Part shown: piece after piece, positions 1-11,007 of the stretch
Layout: each line of letters begins with the position of its first letter
How positions within the stretch are numbered: position 1 is the stretch's first letter
Assembly (NCBI RefSeq): GCF_900156095.1
Contig: NZ_FTMJ01000003.1
Span: 186,001-250,000 of the forward strand
Reading direction: 5' to 3'
Length of the DNA: 64,000 bases
DNA from: Aeromonas sp. RU39B
GTDB taxonomy: Bacteria; Pseudomonadota; Gammaproteobacteria; Enterobacterales; Aeromonadaceae
Notes under the pieces: generated by a model
Told to the model about the DNA's origin: nothing
Seen by the model: the letters and a program-made list of their open reading frames with translations, nothing else
Databases searched by the model: none
Program-made: the position numbers and the translations under genes

Positions 1-322
1 GTCGCAGCAACGCCTTGACGTCCGGATCATGCGGCACGGCATTGAGCGGATCCCAAAAGAAGATCAGCACATCAATCTTGCCCTCGGCAATCAGGGCGCC
101 AAGCTGCTGATCGCCCCCCATCGGGCCGGAGAAGAGGCAGGTGATGGGCAGTCCTGCCGATTTGCTCAGCAAGGTGCCGGTCGTGCCGGTGGCATAAAGG
201 TGATGAAGCTTGAGCGCCTCTTTGCGCGCGATAACCCAGCGCTGCAGATTCTGCTTCATGTTGTCGTGAGCGACCAGGGCAACCCGCTTGTGGGCCGCCA
301 TTTCCCGTGTCGTACTGCGCAT
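1..322 (-). CDS. mgsA: Methylglyoxal synthase (N-terminal part, cut by window edge)
   Basis: Converts dihydroxyacetone phosphate to methylglyoxal and phosphate in the cytoplasm, a bypass of lower glycolysis. About 107 codons are visible, read leftwards from the ATG at 322-320. The segments [27 protein letters not shown] and [20 protein letters not shown] match the phosphate-binding loop and active-site region of MgsA almost residue for residue. The C-terminal third lies outside the window. Longer open frames on both strands here are out of phase with this match and are not real. It is transcribed in the same direction as ubiF but separated by about 100 bp. Confidence 0.93.
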   Translation of the reverse strand, partial: MRSTTREMAAHKRVALVAHDNMKQNLQRWVIARKEALKLHHLYATGTTGTLLSKSAGLPITCLFSGPMGGDQQLGALIAEGKIDVLIFFWDPLNAVPHDPDVKALLR

Positions 323-425
323 GTTCGATTCCGTCGTGTTGATACAGGCAAAGACGCCATGCTACCGCAAAGACTAGCGCTTGGCGCCCCCACATCAACA
401 CCGGCATAGACAAGCGCGAGCTGCC

Positions 426-1586
426 TCACACTCCAAGCGCGTAGCGCAGCGCCAGCGACTTGAGCGGACCGGCCTTGTCAGCCAGCGTCAGGCCCAGGTT
501 GCGCAGCACCGGCAAGGGGCCAAGCCGGTTGCTAAATGCCGCATAGAACAGATCCATGCCGCTTTGCATCAGGAGATTGTCCGGCCGACGTTTACGCTCA
601 TAACGGCTCGCCAGGGTGAGTTCGTGCCAGCGCTCGCCGGCACCGTGCAACAGCTCACTCCAGCAGGCCACATCGCGAAAACCGAGATTCACCCCCTGCC
701 CCGCCAGCGGATTGATGGTATGGGCGGCATCACCGAGCAGCACCACCCGCCCGGCGTGATAGTGATTGGCATGGCGGCGCACCAGTGCAAAGCTGCCGCG
801 TCCGGTGACCCGAAAACCACCAAGGCGCGCAGGAAACGCTCGCAAAATAGCCTGCTCGAGCGATGAGTGATCGAGCGCCATCAGCTCGCGAATACGGGCC
901 GGATTGTCATACCACACCAGCGAGCCGTGACGGCCAGCGAGCGGCAAGAAGGCGCGCGGACCACTGGGGGTAAACTGCTGCCAGGTGATGTCTTGCTGCT
1001 CGTCGTCGCTGTCGATGTTGATCAGCATGCAGTGCTGGCGATATTCAAAGCGTGACACGCCAATTCCGGCCAACTGGCGGGTCTTTGACTCGGCGCCATC
1101 ACAGGCCAGCACCCAGCGCGCCTGCAGACGCGAGCCATCATCAAGGGTCAGCCGGGCATAGTGCTGGTCCTGCTCCAGTGCCACCACATTGGTCGGAGTG
1201 ATAGTGCGAACGCTCGGCAATGACTCCATCTGCGCCAGCAATCCGAGCTGGATCAGGCGATTTTCGACAATATGGCCAAGCTCAGGCAACCCCAGTTGGG
1301 CGGCATCGAAGCGGGTGGTAAAACCATCCCACTCCCAGGTTTCGAGACGGCGATACGGGCAGCTGCGCATGGCCAGCACCGCCTCCCAACCGCCAGCTTT
1401 TTGCAGCAGCTTGATGGAGGCCGCACTGATGGCCGATACGCGCAGGTCCATCGGTTGCTCGGGACTGAATGGCTCGGGCAGGGCACTTTCCAGCACCACC
1501 ACGTCCAGTCCCTGACGGGCCAGTAAGCACGCTGTGGCCGCACCGACCATGCCACCTCCGACGATGGCGATATCACACGATTGCAT
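426..1586 (-). CDS. ubiF: FAD-dependent ubiquinone-biosynthesis hydroxylase (UbiF-type)
   Basis: A 386-residue flavoprotein monooxygenase of the UbiH/UbiF/UbiI group. It hydroxylates the benzoquinol ring during ubiquinone synthesis (UbiF acts on the C-6 position in E. coli). An N-terminal Rossmann FAD motif (IVGGGMVGAATACLL, residues 8-22) and the C-terminal FAD/ribityl motif GDAAHTINPLAGQG are visible. The three paralogues are hard to separate by eye. The UbiF choice rests on the head-to-head position with miaB, which is the E. coli order. The roughly 200 bp between 1586 and 1790 must hold both promoters. Confidence 0.85.
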   Translation of the reverse strand: MQSCDIAIVGGGMVGAATACLLARQGLDVVVLESALPEPFSPEQPMDLRVSAISAASIKLLQKAGGWEAVLAMRSCPYRRLETWEWDGFTTRFDAAQLGLPELGHIVENRLIQLGLLAQMESLPSVRTITPTNVVALEQDQHYARLTLDDGSRLQARWVLACDGAESKTRQLAGIGVSRFEYRQHCMLINIDSDDEQQDITWQQFTPSGPRAFLPLAGRHGSLVWYDNPARIRELMALDHSSLEQAILRAFPARLGGFRVTGRGSFALVRRHANHYHAGRVVLLGDAAHTINPLAGQGVNLGFRDVACWSELLHGAGERWHELTLASRYERKRRPDNLLMQSGMDLFYAAFSNRLGPLPVLRNLGLTLADKAGPLKSLALRYALGV

Positions 1587-1789
1587 CTATACAATTCCAA
1601 ACTGGGCGCCCAGCGGGGCAAGTGGCGTCATTGTAACGCGCTTTGCCGCGCCTCGCAGTGAGCACAGACGGCAAAAACCGCCTGTAATGCAGGGTTTTGA
1701 CCGCTGGATATTAACTGGTCAGCCGCCCGATTGCGGAGTAAAATGCGCGGTCCTTTGATCATGCCGATTTCAACACCGCAAGAGTAGCA

Positions 1790-3223
1790 ATGAGCAAGAA
1801 ACTTCATATCAAGACCTGGGGCTGCCAGATGAACGAGTACGACTCGTCCAAAATGGCTGACCTGCTCGACGCCAGCAACGGTTATCAGCTTACCGAGGAG
1901 CCCGAGGAAGCTGACGTCTTGCTGCTGAACACCTGTTCCATTCGTGAGAAGGCGCAGGAGAAGGTATTCCACCAGCTGGGTCGCTGGAAGCTGCTCAAAG
2001 AGAAGAACCCGAACCTGGTGATCGGGGTCGGTGGTTGCGTAGCCTCCCAGGAAGGCGACGCCATCCGTACCCGCGCTCCCTACGTCGATATCGTGTTTGG
2101 CCCGCAGACCCTGCACCGCCTGCCAACCATGATCAAGAGTGTCCAGGAGGGCCGTGGCGCCCAGGTGGACGTCAGCTTCCCCGAGATTGAGAAATTCGAC
2201 CGGCTGCCTGAGCCCCGTGCCGAGGGGCCGACTGCCTATGTCTCGATCATGGAAGGGTGCTCGAAATATTGCACTTACTGCGTGGTGCCCTATACCCGCG
2301 GTGAAGAGGTAAGCCGCCCGCTCGACGACGTGCTCTACGAAATTGCCCAGCTGGCCGAGCAGGGCGTGCGTGAAGTCAACCTGCTGGGGCAGAACGTGAA
2401 TGCCTATCGCGGCCCGACCCATGACGAGGGCATCTGCACCTTTGCCGAGCTGCTGCGTCTGGTGGCCGCCATCGATGGCATCGACCGCATTCGCTACACC
2501 ACCAGCCACCCGATTGAATTTACCGATGACATCATCGAGGTCTACAAGGACACCCCCGAGCTGGTGAGCTTCCTGCACCTGCCGGTGCAAAGCGGCTCGG
2601 ATCGTATCCTGACCCTGATGAAGCGTCCGCACACCGCGCTGGAGTACAAGTCCAAGATCCGCCGTCTGCGCGCCGCCCGCCCTGATATCACCGTCAGCTC
2701 CGACTTTATCGTCGGCTTCCCGGGCGAGAGCGAAGAGGACTTTGCCGCCACCATGAAGCTGATTGAAGACGTGGGCTTTGATATGAGCTTCAGCTTTATC
2801 TTCAGTCCGCGCCCCGGCACCCCGGCCGCCGATCTGCCGGATGACGTGGACATGGAGCTGAAAAAAGAGCGTCTCTATCATCTGCAGCACGTCATCAATA
2901 ATCAGGCGATGCAGATCAGCCGCGCCATGCAAGGCTCGACCCAGCGCATCCTGGTGGAGGGGCCTTCCAAGCTCAACCCGATGGAGCTGCGCGGTCGCAC
3001 CGAGAACAACCGGGTGGTCAACTTTGAAGGCCCGCATTCGCTGATTGGCCACTTCGCCGATGTGGCGATCACCGAGGTGATGCCGCACTCTCTGCGCGGC
3101 ACCTTCCTGCGCGGTGAAGATGAGATGAATCTGCGTCAGGCCACCGCGCCGGGTGAGATTTTGGCCCGTCGCCCCGACAACGTACCGGACTCTCTCGGCG
3201 TTGCCGCCTTCACCCCCCACTGA
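1790..3223 (+). CDS. miaB: tRNA-2-methylthio-N6-isopentenyladenosine-37 synthase MiaB
   Basis: Radical-SAM methylthiotransferase that adds a methylthio group to i6A37 of tRNAs reading codons that begin with U. It has 477 residues, normal for the family. The N-terminal cluster cysteines are C12, C49 and C83. The radical-SAM cluster motif CSKYCTYC has cysteines at 157, 161 and 164, the same positions as in E. coli. A C-terminal TRAM-like domain with [12 protein letters not shown] is present. A hairpin terminator follows the stop directly, so expression is at least partly separate from ybeZ downstream. Confidence 0.96.
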   Translation: MSKKLHIKTWGCQMNEYDSSKMADLLDASNGYQLTEEPEEADVLLLNTCSIREKAQEKVFHQLGRWKLLKEKNPNLVIGVGGCVASQEGDAIRTRAPYVDIVFGPQTLHRLPTMIKSVQEGRGAQVDVSFPEIEKFDRLPEPRAEGPTAYVSIMEGCSKYCTYCVVPYTRGEEVSRPLDDVLYEIAQLAEQGVREVNLLGQNVNAYRGPTHDEGICTFAELLRLVAAIDGIDRIRYTTSHPIEFTDDIIEVYKDTPELVSFLHLPVQSGSDRILTLMKRPHTALEYKSKIRRLRAARPDITVSSDFIVGFPGESEEDFAATMKLIEDVGFDMSFSFIFSPRPGTPAADLPDDVDMELKKERLYHLQHVINNQAMQISRAMQGSTQRILVEGPSKLNPMELRGRTENNRVVNFEGPHSLIGHFADVAITEVMPHSLRGTFLRGEDEMNLRQATAPGEILARRPDNVPDSLGVAAFTPH

Positions 3224-3231
3224 TTGCTCTA

Positions 3232-3262
3232 CCGCCTGCCTTCGGGCAGGCGGTTTCGTCTT
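3232..3262 (+). terminator. Rho-independent terminator after miaB
   Basis: A 9-bp perfect stem (CCGCCTGCC / GGCAGGCGG) with a stable TTCG tetraloop, followed by TTTCGTCTT. It lies between the miaB stop and the ybeZ ribosome binding site. Confidence 0.8.
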
Positions 3263-3274
3263 GCGAGGATCCCC

Positions 3275-4336
3275 TTGAGCCGACATATCTCCACCATCAA
3301 CCTGCATCTGGAACCGGCCGACAACGCCCGGTTAGCCAGCCTGTGCGGGCCGTTTGACGATAACCTCAAGCAACTCGAACGCCGCATGGGCGTCGAGATC
3401 AGCTACCGCAACAACCACTTCCAGATCCTCGGCCAACCGGCCCAAACCGAAGCCGTGGCCGAGATGCTCAAGCAGCTCTACGTTGACACGGCGCCGGTGC
3501 GCGGCAACCAGGTACCGGATATCGAGCCGGAGCAGGTGCATCTGGCCATCCTCGGTAGCCAGGCTCTGGAGCAGCAGGATGATGAAGCGCATGATCCCGC
3601 CATGAGCTGGGGCCGTGAGGTCAACATCAAGACCAAACGCGGCATGATCAAGGCGCGCAGCCAGAATCAGTCCCAGTACATCGCCAACATAGTGCGCCAC
3701 GATATCAGCTTCGGGATTGGCCCGGCCGGTACTGGTAAGACCTATCTGGCGGTGGCCGCTGCGGTCGATGCGCTGGAGCGCCAGGAGATCCGCCGCATTT
3801 TGCTGACCCGTCCAGCCGTGGAAGCCGGAGAAAAGCTCGGTTTCTTGCCGGGCGATCTGTCGCAAAAGGTCGATCCGTATTTGCGTCCGCTCTACGACGC
3901 CTTGTTCGAGATGCTCGGCTTTGAGCGGGTGGAAAAGCTGATGGAGCGCAACGTGATTGAAGTCGCGCCGCTTGCCTATATGCGCGGTCGCACCTTGAAC
4001 GATGCCTTTATCATTCTGGATGAAGCCCAGAACACCACCACCGAGCAGATGAAGATGTTCCTCACCCGCATCGGCTTTAACTCCAAGGCGGTGATCACCG
4101 GTGACATCACCCAGATTGACCTGCCGCGCAGCACCAAATCGGGCCTGCGCCATGCACTGGAAGTACTGCAAGGGGTGGATGGCATCTCCTTTAACTTCTT
4201 CCAGTCCCAGGACGTGGTTCGCCATCCGGTGGTGGCCCGTATCGTCAAAGCCTACGAGGCATTCGATGCCGAGCAGGCGCGTTTGAAAGCCCAGACCGAT
4301 GCCGAGCGCAAGGCCAACCGGGAGAGTGAAGCATGA
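3275..4336 (+). CDS. ybeZ: PhoH-family ATPase YbeZ
   Basis: Cytoplasmic PhoH-like P-loop ATPase whose gene is classically coupled to ybeY and is linked to ribosome and RNA metabolism. The Walker A motif GPAGTGKT and Walker B motif FIILDEAQN are present. The frame is open back to 3224, but that stretch is the miaB terminator. The TTG at 3275, with GAGGA six bases upstream, gives 353 residues starting [14 protein letters not shown] and matches the usual family N-terminus. The 3' end overlaps ybeY by four bases (ATGA), so translation is probably coupled. Confidence 0.93.
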   Translation: MSRHISTINLHLEPADNARLASLCGPFDDNLKQLERRMGVEISYRNNHFQILGQPAQTEAVAEMLKQLYVDTAPVRGNQVPDIEPEQVHLAILGSQALEQQDDEAHDPAMSWGREVNIKTKRGMIKARSQNQSQYIANIVRHDISFGIGPAGTGKTYLAVAAAVDALERQEIRRILLTRPAVEAGEKLGFLPGDLSQKVDPYLRPLYDALFEMLGFERVEKLMERNVIEVAPLAYMRGRTLNDAFIILDEAQNTTTEQMKMFLTRIGFNSKAVITGDITQIDLPRSTKSGLRHALEVLQGVDGISFNFFQSQDVVRHPVVARIVKAYEAFDAEQARLKAQTDAERKANRESEA

Positions 4337-4797
4337 ACGTAGTTCTGGATCTGCAACTGGCGTGTGAAAGCCAGCAAGGGCTGCCGGCCGAGAGCGATTT
4401 CCAGCGCTGGCTTGATGGCACCATCAACGGTTTTCAAGATGAGGCCGAAGTCACGGTGCGCCTGGTCGATGAGGCCGAGAGCAACGAGCTCAACCTCACC
4501 TATCGCGGCAAGGACAAGCCGACCAACGTGCTCTCTTTCCCGTTCGAGGCGCCGCCCGGCATCGAGCTGCCGCTGCTGGGCGATCTGGTGATCTGCCGTC
4601 AGGTGGTAGAGCGTGAAGCCGACGAGCAGGGCAAGCCGCTTGAGGCGCACTGGGCTCACATGGTTGTCCACGGCTGCCTGCATCTGCTAGGTTATGACCA
4701 TATCGAGGACGACGAAGCCGAAGAGATGGAGCAGCTTGAGCGCGACATCATGAACGAGCTTGGCTACGCCGACCCTTACGCCGATGACGAGCAGTAA
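4333..4797 (+). CDS. ybeY: Endoribonuclease YbeY (rRNA maturation)
   Basis: Single-strand-specific metallo-endoribonuclease needed for 16S rRNA 3'-end maturation and 70S quality control. It has 154 residues with the zinc motif [11 protein letters not shown] (H113, H117, H123), the family hallmark. The start ATG overlaps the ybeZ stop. An acidic C-terminal tail (DPYADDEQ) is typical. About 75 bp separate it from corC. Confidence 0.96.
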   Translation: MNVVLDLQLACESQQGLPAESDFQRWLDGTINGFQDEAEVTVRLVDEAESNELNLTYRGKDKPTNVLSFPFEAPPGIELPLLGDLVICRQVVEREADEQGKPLEAHWAHMVVHGCLHLLGYDHIEDDEAEEMEQLERDIMNELGYADPYADDEQ

Positions 4798-4872
4798 TCC
4801 CCTTGAAATGATTGGGGTTTAACCTCATATCTGCTCGCATCACCCGTTTTATCACCGCCAATTAGAGACAAG

Positions 4873-5751
4873 ATGACCGACGAACACCCTAGTACCGGCT
4901 CGCCAAAGAAGGGCTGGCTCGACAAACTTAGCCAGCTGTTCCAGGGCGAGCCCAAGGACCGCAATGAACTGGTGGAAGTGATCCAGGACGCGGGCGACCG
5001 TGACCTGATCGATCAGGAAACCAGAGACATGATAGAGGGCGTACTCGAGATCGCCGAGCTGCGGGTGCGGGATATCATGATCCCGCGGGCGCAGATGGTG
5101 ACCATCGAGAAGACCGAGGCAGTGGAAGAGTTTCTGCCGGTCATCATCGAGTCAGGCCACTCCCGTTTTCCTGTCATCAATGAGGACAAGGATCACGTCG
5201 AGGGGATCCTGCTGGCCAAAGACCTGCTAAAAGTGGGGCTCGGTCAGAGTGAAGAGCCGTTTGCCATCGAGCGTTTCCTGCGCCCGGCGGTGATCGTGCC
5301 AGAGAGCAAGCGCGTCGATCGCCTGCTCAAGGAGTTCCAGGCCCAGCGTTATCACATGGCCATCGTGGTGGACGAATTTGGCGGTGTCTCCGGTCTGGTC
5401 ACCATTGAAGATATTTTGGAGCTTATCGTTGGCGAGATTGACGATGAGTTCGATGACGACGATAACCAGCCCGATGAGATCCGCCGTATCAGCAAGCGGG
5501 TGTTCTCGGTGAGCGCCCTGACCGAAATCGAGGATTTCAACGACTTCTTCGGCAGCAACTTCAGCGATGAAGAGGTCGATACGGTCGGCGGTCTGGTGAT
5601 GCACGCCTTTGGCCATCTACCGGAGAAGGGCGAAGAGATAGAACTGGCAGGGTATCTGTTCAAAGTGATGCACGCGGACCGTCGCCGTTTGCAGCAGTTG
5701 CAGGTTAAGATACCGGAAGATCATGTTGCAGCCCAATCAGAGCCTCAATAA
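4873..5751 (+). CDS. corC: CorC/HlyC-type CBS-domain protein (YbeX)
   Basis: A 292-residue cytoplasmic protein with two CBS domains (about residues 65-190) and a C-terminal CorC/HlyC transporter-associated domain. Family members are linked to magnesium/cobalt efflux and, for YbeX, to ribosome function. Motifs seen include RDIMIPRAQMV, GHSRFPV and DEFGGVSGLVTIEDILE. The gene lies three bases upstream of the lnt GTG, as in the E. coli ybeX-lnt operon. No membrane segments are seen, which fits an accessory rather than a transporter role. Confidence 0.92.
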   Translation: MTDEHPSTGSPKKGWLDKLSQLFQGEPKDRNELVEVIQDAGDRDLIDQETRDMIEGVLEIAELRVRDIMIPRAQMVTIEKTEAVEEFLPVIIESGHSRFPVINEDKDHVEGILLAKDLLKVGLGQSEEPFAIERFLRPAVIVPESKRVDRLLKEFQAQRYHMAIVVDEFGGVSGLVTIEDILELIVGEIDDEFDDDDNQPDEIRRISKRVFSVSALTEIEDFNDFFGSNFSDEEVDTVGGLVMHAFGHLPEKGEEIELAGYLFKVMHADRRRLQQLQVKIPEDHVAAQSEPQ

Positions 5752-5754
5752 TCC

Positions 5755-7284
5755 GTGAAATCGAAACTTCTTATCAGTGTCAGCGCCCTGGGTTCCGGGG
5801 CGCTGGCCGTTTTGGCTTTTGCCCCCTTTAACCAGTGGTATCTGGTGATCCCCTCCCTGCTTGGCCTGTTTGCCCTGCTGGAGCGGGCGACACCCAAACA
5901 GGCCGCCTGGCGCGGCTTTGGCTATGCCATGGGGTTGTTCTTGCCGGGCCTGTGGTGGATCCACGTCAGCATGACCTATTTTGGCGGCATTCCGCTGCCG
6001 GTAGCCTTTGTGCTGCTGGCTGGGTTGTCGGCCTATCTGGCGCTCTATCCGACGCTGGCCTGCTGGCTGTTTGCCCGTTTCTTTCGCGAGCGGCACTGGA
6101 GTCGCTGGCTGCTTGCCTTCCCGGCCCTTTGGCTGGCTGCTGACTGGCTGCGCGGCGAGGTCTTGAGCGGCTTTCCCTGGCTCTGGTTCGGTTATACCCA
6201 GATTGATGGCCCGCTCAAGGGGTTGGCACCGCTGCTCGGGGTGCAGGGCATCACGCTCGCCCTGCTGCTGACCGCCGCCAGCCTGTGGCAAATCTGGCTG
6301 CGCCGTAACCTGCTCTGGCTGGTGCTGCCGGGCGCACTGGTGGCTGTCGCCATGCTCTCGATGCAGCACTCCTGGGTCACCCGTGGTGAACCGGTCAAGA
6401 TCGCACTGGTGCAGGGCAACATCGAGCAATCGCTTAAGTGGAACCCGGATGCGCTGGTGCCCACCGTGCGTAAATATCAGGATCTCAGCCGTGCCCATCC
6501 GGATGCCGATATCGTCATCTGGCCCGAGTCGGCCATTCCGGCGCTGGAAAAGCAGATGGTGCCCTATCTTGAGAATCTCGATAAGGCGATGAAGGTTAAC
6601 GATACCGCCCTCATCACCGGCATCATCAATTTCAATCAGGAAGAGCGCCACTTCTATAACGTGGTGCTGGGCTTGGGCGTGACCGACAAGGCGGGCAGCC
6701 AGAGTTATCGCTATCAGCAGGATAACCGCTACAACAAGGTGCATCTGGTGCCGATTGGCGAGTATGTGCCGCTGGCCGACCTGCTGCGCCCGGTTGCCCC
6801 CTTCTTCAATCTGCCCATGTCAGATTTCAGTGAAGGGGCGCCAATCCAGGAGAACTTGCTCGCCAAAGGGCTGCGTCTGGCCACAGCCATCTGCTACGAG
6901 ATTGTCTTCCCCGAAGAGGTGCGTCGCAACGTGCAGGCCAATACCGACTTCCTGTTGACCGTCTCGAATGATGCCTGGTTTGGTCAGAGCATCGGCCCCT
7001 GGCAGCACATGGAGATCGCCCGGATGCGCAGTCTCGAACTGTCGCGTCCGCTGCTGCGAGCCACCAACACCGGTATCACGGTCGCCACCGAGACTGATGG
7101 TCGCATCATCGGCCAGATCCCGCAGTTTCAGGATGGCGTACTGGAAGTGGATGTGCGTCCGGCTAACGGCATGACGCCGTATCAACGCATGGGCAGCTTG
7201 CCCATGTATGGCATTGCCGCTCTGCTGCTGGTGCTCGGCCTCTGGCTGCGGCCACGCGCCCATCCCTGGCATCAGCGGGATTAA
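5755..7284 (+). CDS. lnt: Apolipoprotein N-acyltransferase
   Basis: Inner-membrane enzyme that adds the third acyl chain to the N-terminal cysteine of lipoproteins, the last step before Lol sorting. It has 509 residues. Several hydrophobic segments fill the first 200 residues, followed by a nitrilase-type domain with the catalytic triad E258 (WPESAIP), K328 (NKVHLVPIGEY) and C380 (AICYE). The GTG start is three bases after the corC stop, so it is probably translationally coupled. A strong hairpin terminator follows. Confidence 0.96.
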   Translation: MKSKLLISVSALGSGALAVLAFAPFNQWYLVIPSLLGLFALLERATPKQAAWRGFGYAMGLFLPGLWWIHVSMTYFGGIPLPVAFVLLAGLSAYLALYPTLACWLFARFFRERHWSRWLLAFPALWLAADWLRGEVLSGFPWLWFGYTQIDGPLKGLAPLLGVQGITLALLLTAASLWQIWLRRNLLWLVLPGALVAVAMLSMQHSWVTRGEPVKIALVQGNIEQSLKWNPDALVPTVRKYQDLSRAHPDADIVIWPESAIPALEKQMVPYLENLDKAMKVNDTALITGIINFNQEERHFYNVVLGLGVTDKAGSQSYRYQQDNRYNKVHLVPIGEYVPLADLLRPVAPFFNLPMSDFSEGAPIQENLLAKGLRLATAICYEIVFPEEVRRNVQANTDFLLTVSNDAWFGQSIGPWQHMEIARMRSLELSRPLLRATNTGITVATETDGRIIGQIPQFQDGVLEVDVRPANGMTPYQRMGSLPMYGIAALLLVLGLWLRPRAHPWHQRD

Positions 7285-7290
7285 CAACAT

Positions 7291-7318
7291 AAAAAAGGCG
7301 CCACCCGGCGCCTTTTTC
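7291..7318. terminator. Bidirectional terminator between lnt and the ybeL-like gene
   Basis: GGCGCC and GGCGCC arms around ACCC, flanked by A-runs on one side and T-runs on the other, so it can terminate both convergent genes. Almost the same sequence recurs after lipA at 21103-21126. Confidence 0.85.
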
Positions 7319-7333
7319 TTGCTACACGTTCAG

Positions 7334-7816
7334 TCAGGGAGAGAGCGGTTCACGGATGAAGTGGCTGTCGCCACATTCAATACAATCAGTGACTTGCTCG
7401 GGTCGCAGCACGACATGGCGGTGGCCACAGGTCTGGCAGACCATGACCCCCAGCCCGACCCAATCGCCAGTTTGGTATTCCCCTTTATGCTCAAGGTCTG
7501 CCGCAAGCTCGGTCCACTCCACCTGAGCCCGGTCGGTCGCTTCGGCCAACCAACCCCAGATGGAATCTTCCAGCATCAGGCCAAAGGTCGACGGCTCCTG
7601 CTCCTGGCGTCCCTCATCAAAATTGCCGAGGTCACGCTTGACGTATTCGGCAATCAAGGCCCATTCGTCACGGGTCAGATCGCCTGCTGCCTCCAGATAG
7701 GCCTGTACCCGGGCGACCAGCCGGTTGAGACGCTCGCCCTGGAACTGTCCGGTTGCTTCCCACTGGGCCCGCAGCTCCTCAATAAAGGCTTCATAGCCCT
7801 TTTTCTGCTTGTCCAT
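7334..7816 (-). CDS. ybeL: Zinc-ribbon protein, YbeL family (DUF1451)
   Basis: A 160-residue protein of unknown function, the same length as E. coli YbeL and, as there, next to leuS. The C-terminus holds two CxxC pairs (CQTCGH and CIECGD) forming a zinc ribbon; the rest is predicted helical. The start is the ATG at 7816, preceded by AGGGAGGAG. A longer in-frame extension upstream lacks a ribosome site and would run into the leuS promoter. It is divergent from leuS and convergent with lnt. Confidence 0.88.
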   Translation of the reverse strand: MDKQKKGYEAFIEELRAQWEATGQFQGERLNRLVARVQAYLEAAGDLTRDEWALIAEYVKRDLGNFDEGRQEQEPSTFGLMLEDSIWGWLAEATDRAQVEWTELAADLEHKGEYQTGDWVGLGVMVCQTCGHRHVVLRPEQVTDCIECGDSHFIREPLSP

Positions 7817-7932
7817 GGTTTCTCCTCCCTCTTGCCAGCCCGGGCCGGTTGTTGCGGCCGCCGTTACTCGGTATTCTATGGCGATTTTCCAGCTGGATGT
7901 TCCAATCCAATTCACAGATCCGGATGTCACCA

Positions 7933-10512
7933 ATGCAAGAACAGTACGTTCCCCAGACGATCGAACCCTCAGTGCAGAAGCGCTGGGCCACCCAGAAAAC
8001 CTTCAAGGCCGTGGAAAAGGTCGACAAGGAGAAGTTCTACTGCCTCTCCATGTTCCCCTATCCCTCAGGTCGTCTACACATGGGGCACGTTCGTAACTAC
8101 ACCATAGGTGACGTCATCTCCCGCTACCAGCGTCTGAACGGCAAGAATGTCATGCAGCCGATCGGTTGGGATGCGTTCGGTCTGCCGGCCGAAAACGCCG
8201 CGATCAAGAACAAGACCGCGCCGGCCCCCTGGACTTACGAAAACATCGAATACATGAAGAACCAGCTCAAGATGCTGGGTCTGGGTTATGACTGGGATCG
8301 CGAACTCGCGACCTGTAAACCGGACTACTACCGCTGGGAGCAGTGGTTCTTCGCCCGTCTTTATGAGAAGGGACTGGTCTACAAGAAGACCTCATCGGTC
8401 AACTGGTGTCCGAACGATCAGACCGTGCTGGCCAACGAGCAGGTGGTCGATAACTGCTGCTGGCGCTGTGATACCCCGGTTGAGCAAAAAGAGATCCCGC
8501 AGTGGTTTATCAAGATCACGGCATATGCCGAAGAGCTGCTGACCGAGCTGGATCAGATGGATGGCTGGCCGGAAATGGTCAAGACCATGCAGCGCAACTG
8601 GATTGGCCGCTCCGAAGGAGTCACCATGACCTTCCAGGTGGACGGTCAGGATGCCTCTTTTGATATCTATACCACCCGTCCGGACACCCTGATGGGGGTG
8701 ACCTATGTGGGCATCGCTGCCGGCCACCCGCTGGCCCAGCAAGCGGCTGTCGGCAATCCGGAGCTGGCCGCCTTCCTCGAAGAGTGCAAGAACACCAAGG
8801 TGGCCGAAGCCGAGCTTGCCACCATGGAGAAGAAGGGCATGGCCACCGGCCTGTATGCCGTTCACCCGCTCAGCGGCCGCAAGGTGCCGGTGTGGGTCGC
8901 CAACTTCGTGCTGATGGACTACGGCACCGGCGCCGTCATGGCGGTCCCGGCCCACGATCAGCGTGACTACGAATTTGCCACCAAGTACGGCCTCGAAATC
9001 ATCCCGGTCATCAAGCCGGCCGATGGCAGCGCGCTGGATGTGAGCGCCGTGGCTTACACCGAGAAGGGTGTGCTGTTTGATTCCGGCGAATTTGACGATC
9101 TGGATTTCAAGGCGGCCTTTGATGCCATTGCCGGCAAGCTGGAAGCGCTTGGCCGTGGCAAGCGCACCGTCAACTACCGTCTGCGCGACTGGGGCGTCTC
9201 CCGCCAGCGCTACTGGGGCGCACCGATCCCCATGCTGACCCTCAAGGACGGCACCGTTGTACCGGCGCCGGATGACCAACTGCCGGTATTGCTGCCGGAA
9301 GATGTGCAGATGGATGGCGTGCAGAGCCCGATCAAGGCCGATCCGCAATGGGCCAAGACCACCTATAACGGGGAAGAGGCGTTTCGCGAGACCGATACCT
9401 TCGACACCTTTATGGAGTCGTCCTGGTACTACGCCCGTTACTGCAGCCCGGATTACGACAAGGGCATGCTCGATGTGGACAAGGCCAACCACTGGCTGCC
9501 GGTCGATCAGTACATCGGCGGCATCGAACACGCCTGTATGCACCTGCTCTACGCCCGCTTCTTCCACAAGCTGCTGCGCGATGCCGGTCTGGTGAACAGC
9601 AACGAGCCGTTCAAGCGTCTGCTCTGCCAGGGCATGGTGCTGGCCGATGCCTTCTACTATACCGACGAGAAGGGTGCCCGGGTCTGGGTTAGCCCGCTCG
9701 ACGTCAGCGTTACCCGTGACGAGAAGGGCCGCATTACCCAGTCGGTGGACAACGAAGGTCGCGAAGTGATCCACTCCGGCATGACCAAGATGTCCAAGTC
9801 CAAGAACAATGGCATCGACCCGCAACTGATGGTCGAGCGCTATGGCGCCGACACCGTGCGCCTGTTCATGATGTTCGCCTCCCCGGCCGAAATGACCCTC
9901 GAGTGGTCCGACTCCGGCGTGGAGGGTGCCCTGCGCTTCCTGCGCCGCCTGTGGCGGATGACTTTCGAGCACCTGGGTGCGGGGGCGGCTCCGGCACTGG
10001 ATGTGGCCGCGCTTGATAGCGATCTGCAAGCACTGCGCCGTGAACTGCACAAGACCATCAAGAAGGTGAGCGATGACGTGGGTCGCCGTCAGACCTTCAA
10101 CACCGCCATCGCCGCCATCATGGAGCTGATGAACGGTCTGGCCCGTCTCGGTAGCGAGCCGCAAGAGCGCGCCCTGCTGCAAGAGGCGCTGGAAGCGGTC
10201 GTCGTGATGCTCTACCCCATCACTCCGCACATCTGCTGCGAACTGTGGCAGGCGCTCGGTAAGGGCGGCGAGATCGATGACGCCAGCTGGCCGGTGGCAG
10301 ATGAAGCCGCTCTGGTCGAAAATGAGAAGCTGGTGGTGCTGCAGGTAAACGGCAAGGTACGCGGCAAGATCACCGTACCGGCCGAGATCAACCAGCAGCA
10401 GATCGAAGAGCTCGCCATGACCGATGCCGGCGTGCAAAAGCATATCGATGGCAAGACAGTGCGCAAGGTGATCTATGTCCCGGGCAAGCTGCTCAACATC
10501 GTGGCCAACTAA
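7933..10512 (+). CDS. leuS: Leucyl-tRNA synthetase
   Basis: Class I aminoacyl-tRNA synthetase, 859 residues from the ATG at 7933 (MQEQYVPQ), which matches the E. coli N-terminus; upstream in-frame ATGs are ignored. The HIGH-type motif appears as HMGH and the KMSKS loop as KMSKSKNNG. The CP1 editing domain and zinc-binding CPND...CCWRCDT segment are present. It heads the long leuS-to-mrdB cluster; lptE begins 12 bases after its stop. Confidence 0.97.
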   Translation: MQEQYVPQTIEPSVQKRWATQKTFKAVEKVDKEKFYCLSMFPYPSGRLHMGHVRNYTIGDVISRYQRLNGKNVMQPIGWDAFGLPAENAAIKNKTAPAPWTYENIEYMKNQLKMLGLGYDWDRELATCKPDYYRWEQWFFARLYEKGLVYKKTSSVNWCPNDQTVLANEQVVDNCCWRCDTPVEQKEIPQWFIKITAYAEELLTELDQMDGWPEMVKTMQRNWIGRSEGVTMTFQVDGQDASFDIYTTRPDTLMGVTYVGIAAGHPLAQQAAVGNPELAAFLEECKNTKVAEAELATMEKKGMATGLYAVHPLSGRKVPVWVANFVLMDYGTGAVMAVPAHDQRDYEFATKYGLEIIPVIKPADGSALDVSAVAYTEKGVLFDSGEFDDLDFKAAFDAIAGKLEALGRGKRTVNYRLRDWGVSRQRYWGAPIPMLTLKDGTVVPAPDDQLPVLLPEDVQMDGVQSPIKADPQWAKTTYNGEEAFRETDTFDTFMESSWYYARYCSPDYDKGMLDVDKANHWLPVDQYIGGIEHACMHLLYARFFHKLLRDAGLVNSNEPFKRLLCQGMVLADAFYYTDEKGARVWVSPLDVSVTRDEKGRITQSVDNEGREVIHSGMTKMSKSKNNGIDPQLMVERYGADTVRLFMMFASPAEMTLEWSDSGVEGALRFLRRLWRMTFEHLGAGAAPALDVAALDSDLQALRRELHKTIKKVSDDVGRRQTFNTAIAAIMELMNGLARLGSEPQERALLQEALEAVVVMLYPITPHICCELWQALGKGGEIDDASWPVADEAALVENEKLVVLQVNGKVRGKITVPAEINQQQIEELAMTDAGVQKHIDGKTVRKVIYVPGKLLNIVAN

Positions 10513-10524
10513 GTGAGGAATCCG

Positions 10525-11007
10525 ATGACCCGTCTGATGCGTCATTGGCTGGTGATTCTGGTCGCAGGTCTGCTGGTGCAGGCCTGTGGTTTTCACCTGC
10601 GCGGCATGACTATCCCCCCCGAGCTGATGACCATGAAGGTGGTCGGTGACAACAAGAGTGATTTCTATCGTCTGGTCACCACGCGCCTGAAGGCATCCGG
10701 CGTCACCCTCTCCGAAGCGCAAGGGGTTCCGGTTCTTAATCTGCGTGGGGTAAGCAGCTCCAGCAAAGTCGCCTCGGTGAACGTGTTGGGTCAGGACACC
10801 GAATATGTCCTCGGCTTCAACACCAGCTTTACCGTCGAAGTGCCGGGCAAACCGACCCAGGTGTTTCCCATCTCGTTTAACCGCAGCTTCCTGAAAAAAT
10901 CGGATGCGGCGCTGGCCTCTTCCCGCGAGCAAGAGCAGCTGACCAAGGAGATGCAGGAGCAGGCGGCCAACCAGGTTATTCGGCAGCTCAGTCAGGTCAG
11001 TTTCTAA
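10525..11007 (+). CDS. lptE: LPS-assembly lipoprotein LptE
   Basis: Outer-membrane lipoprotein that plugs and chaperones the LptD barrel for LPS export. It has 160 residues, with a hydrophobic signal ending in the lipobox LVQAC and then GFHLRG, the conserved start of mature LptE. An in-frame GTG at 10513 overlaps the likely ribosome site (GTGAGGA), so the ATG at 10525 is preferred. Its stop overlaps the holA start (TAATG). Confidence 0.93.
   Translation: MTRLMRHWLVILVAGLLVQACGFHLRGMTIPPELMTMKVVGDNKSDFYRLVTTRLKASGVTLSEAQGVPVLNLRGVSSSSKVASVNVLGQDTEYVLGFNTSFTVEVPGKPTQVFPISFNRSFLKKSDAALASSREQEQLTKEMQEQAANQVIRQLSQVSF

Noticed and set aside
1628..3307. 559-codon open frame antisense to miaB
   Set aside because: Low-complexity His/Gly/Ala-rich translation, no ribosome site, and the sense strand encodes an unmistakable MiaB; typical shadow of GC-rich coding sequence.
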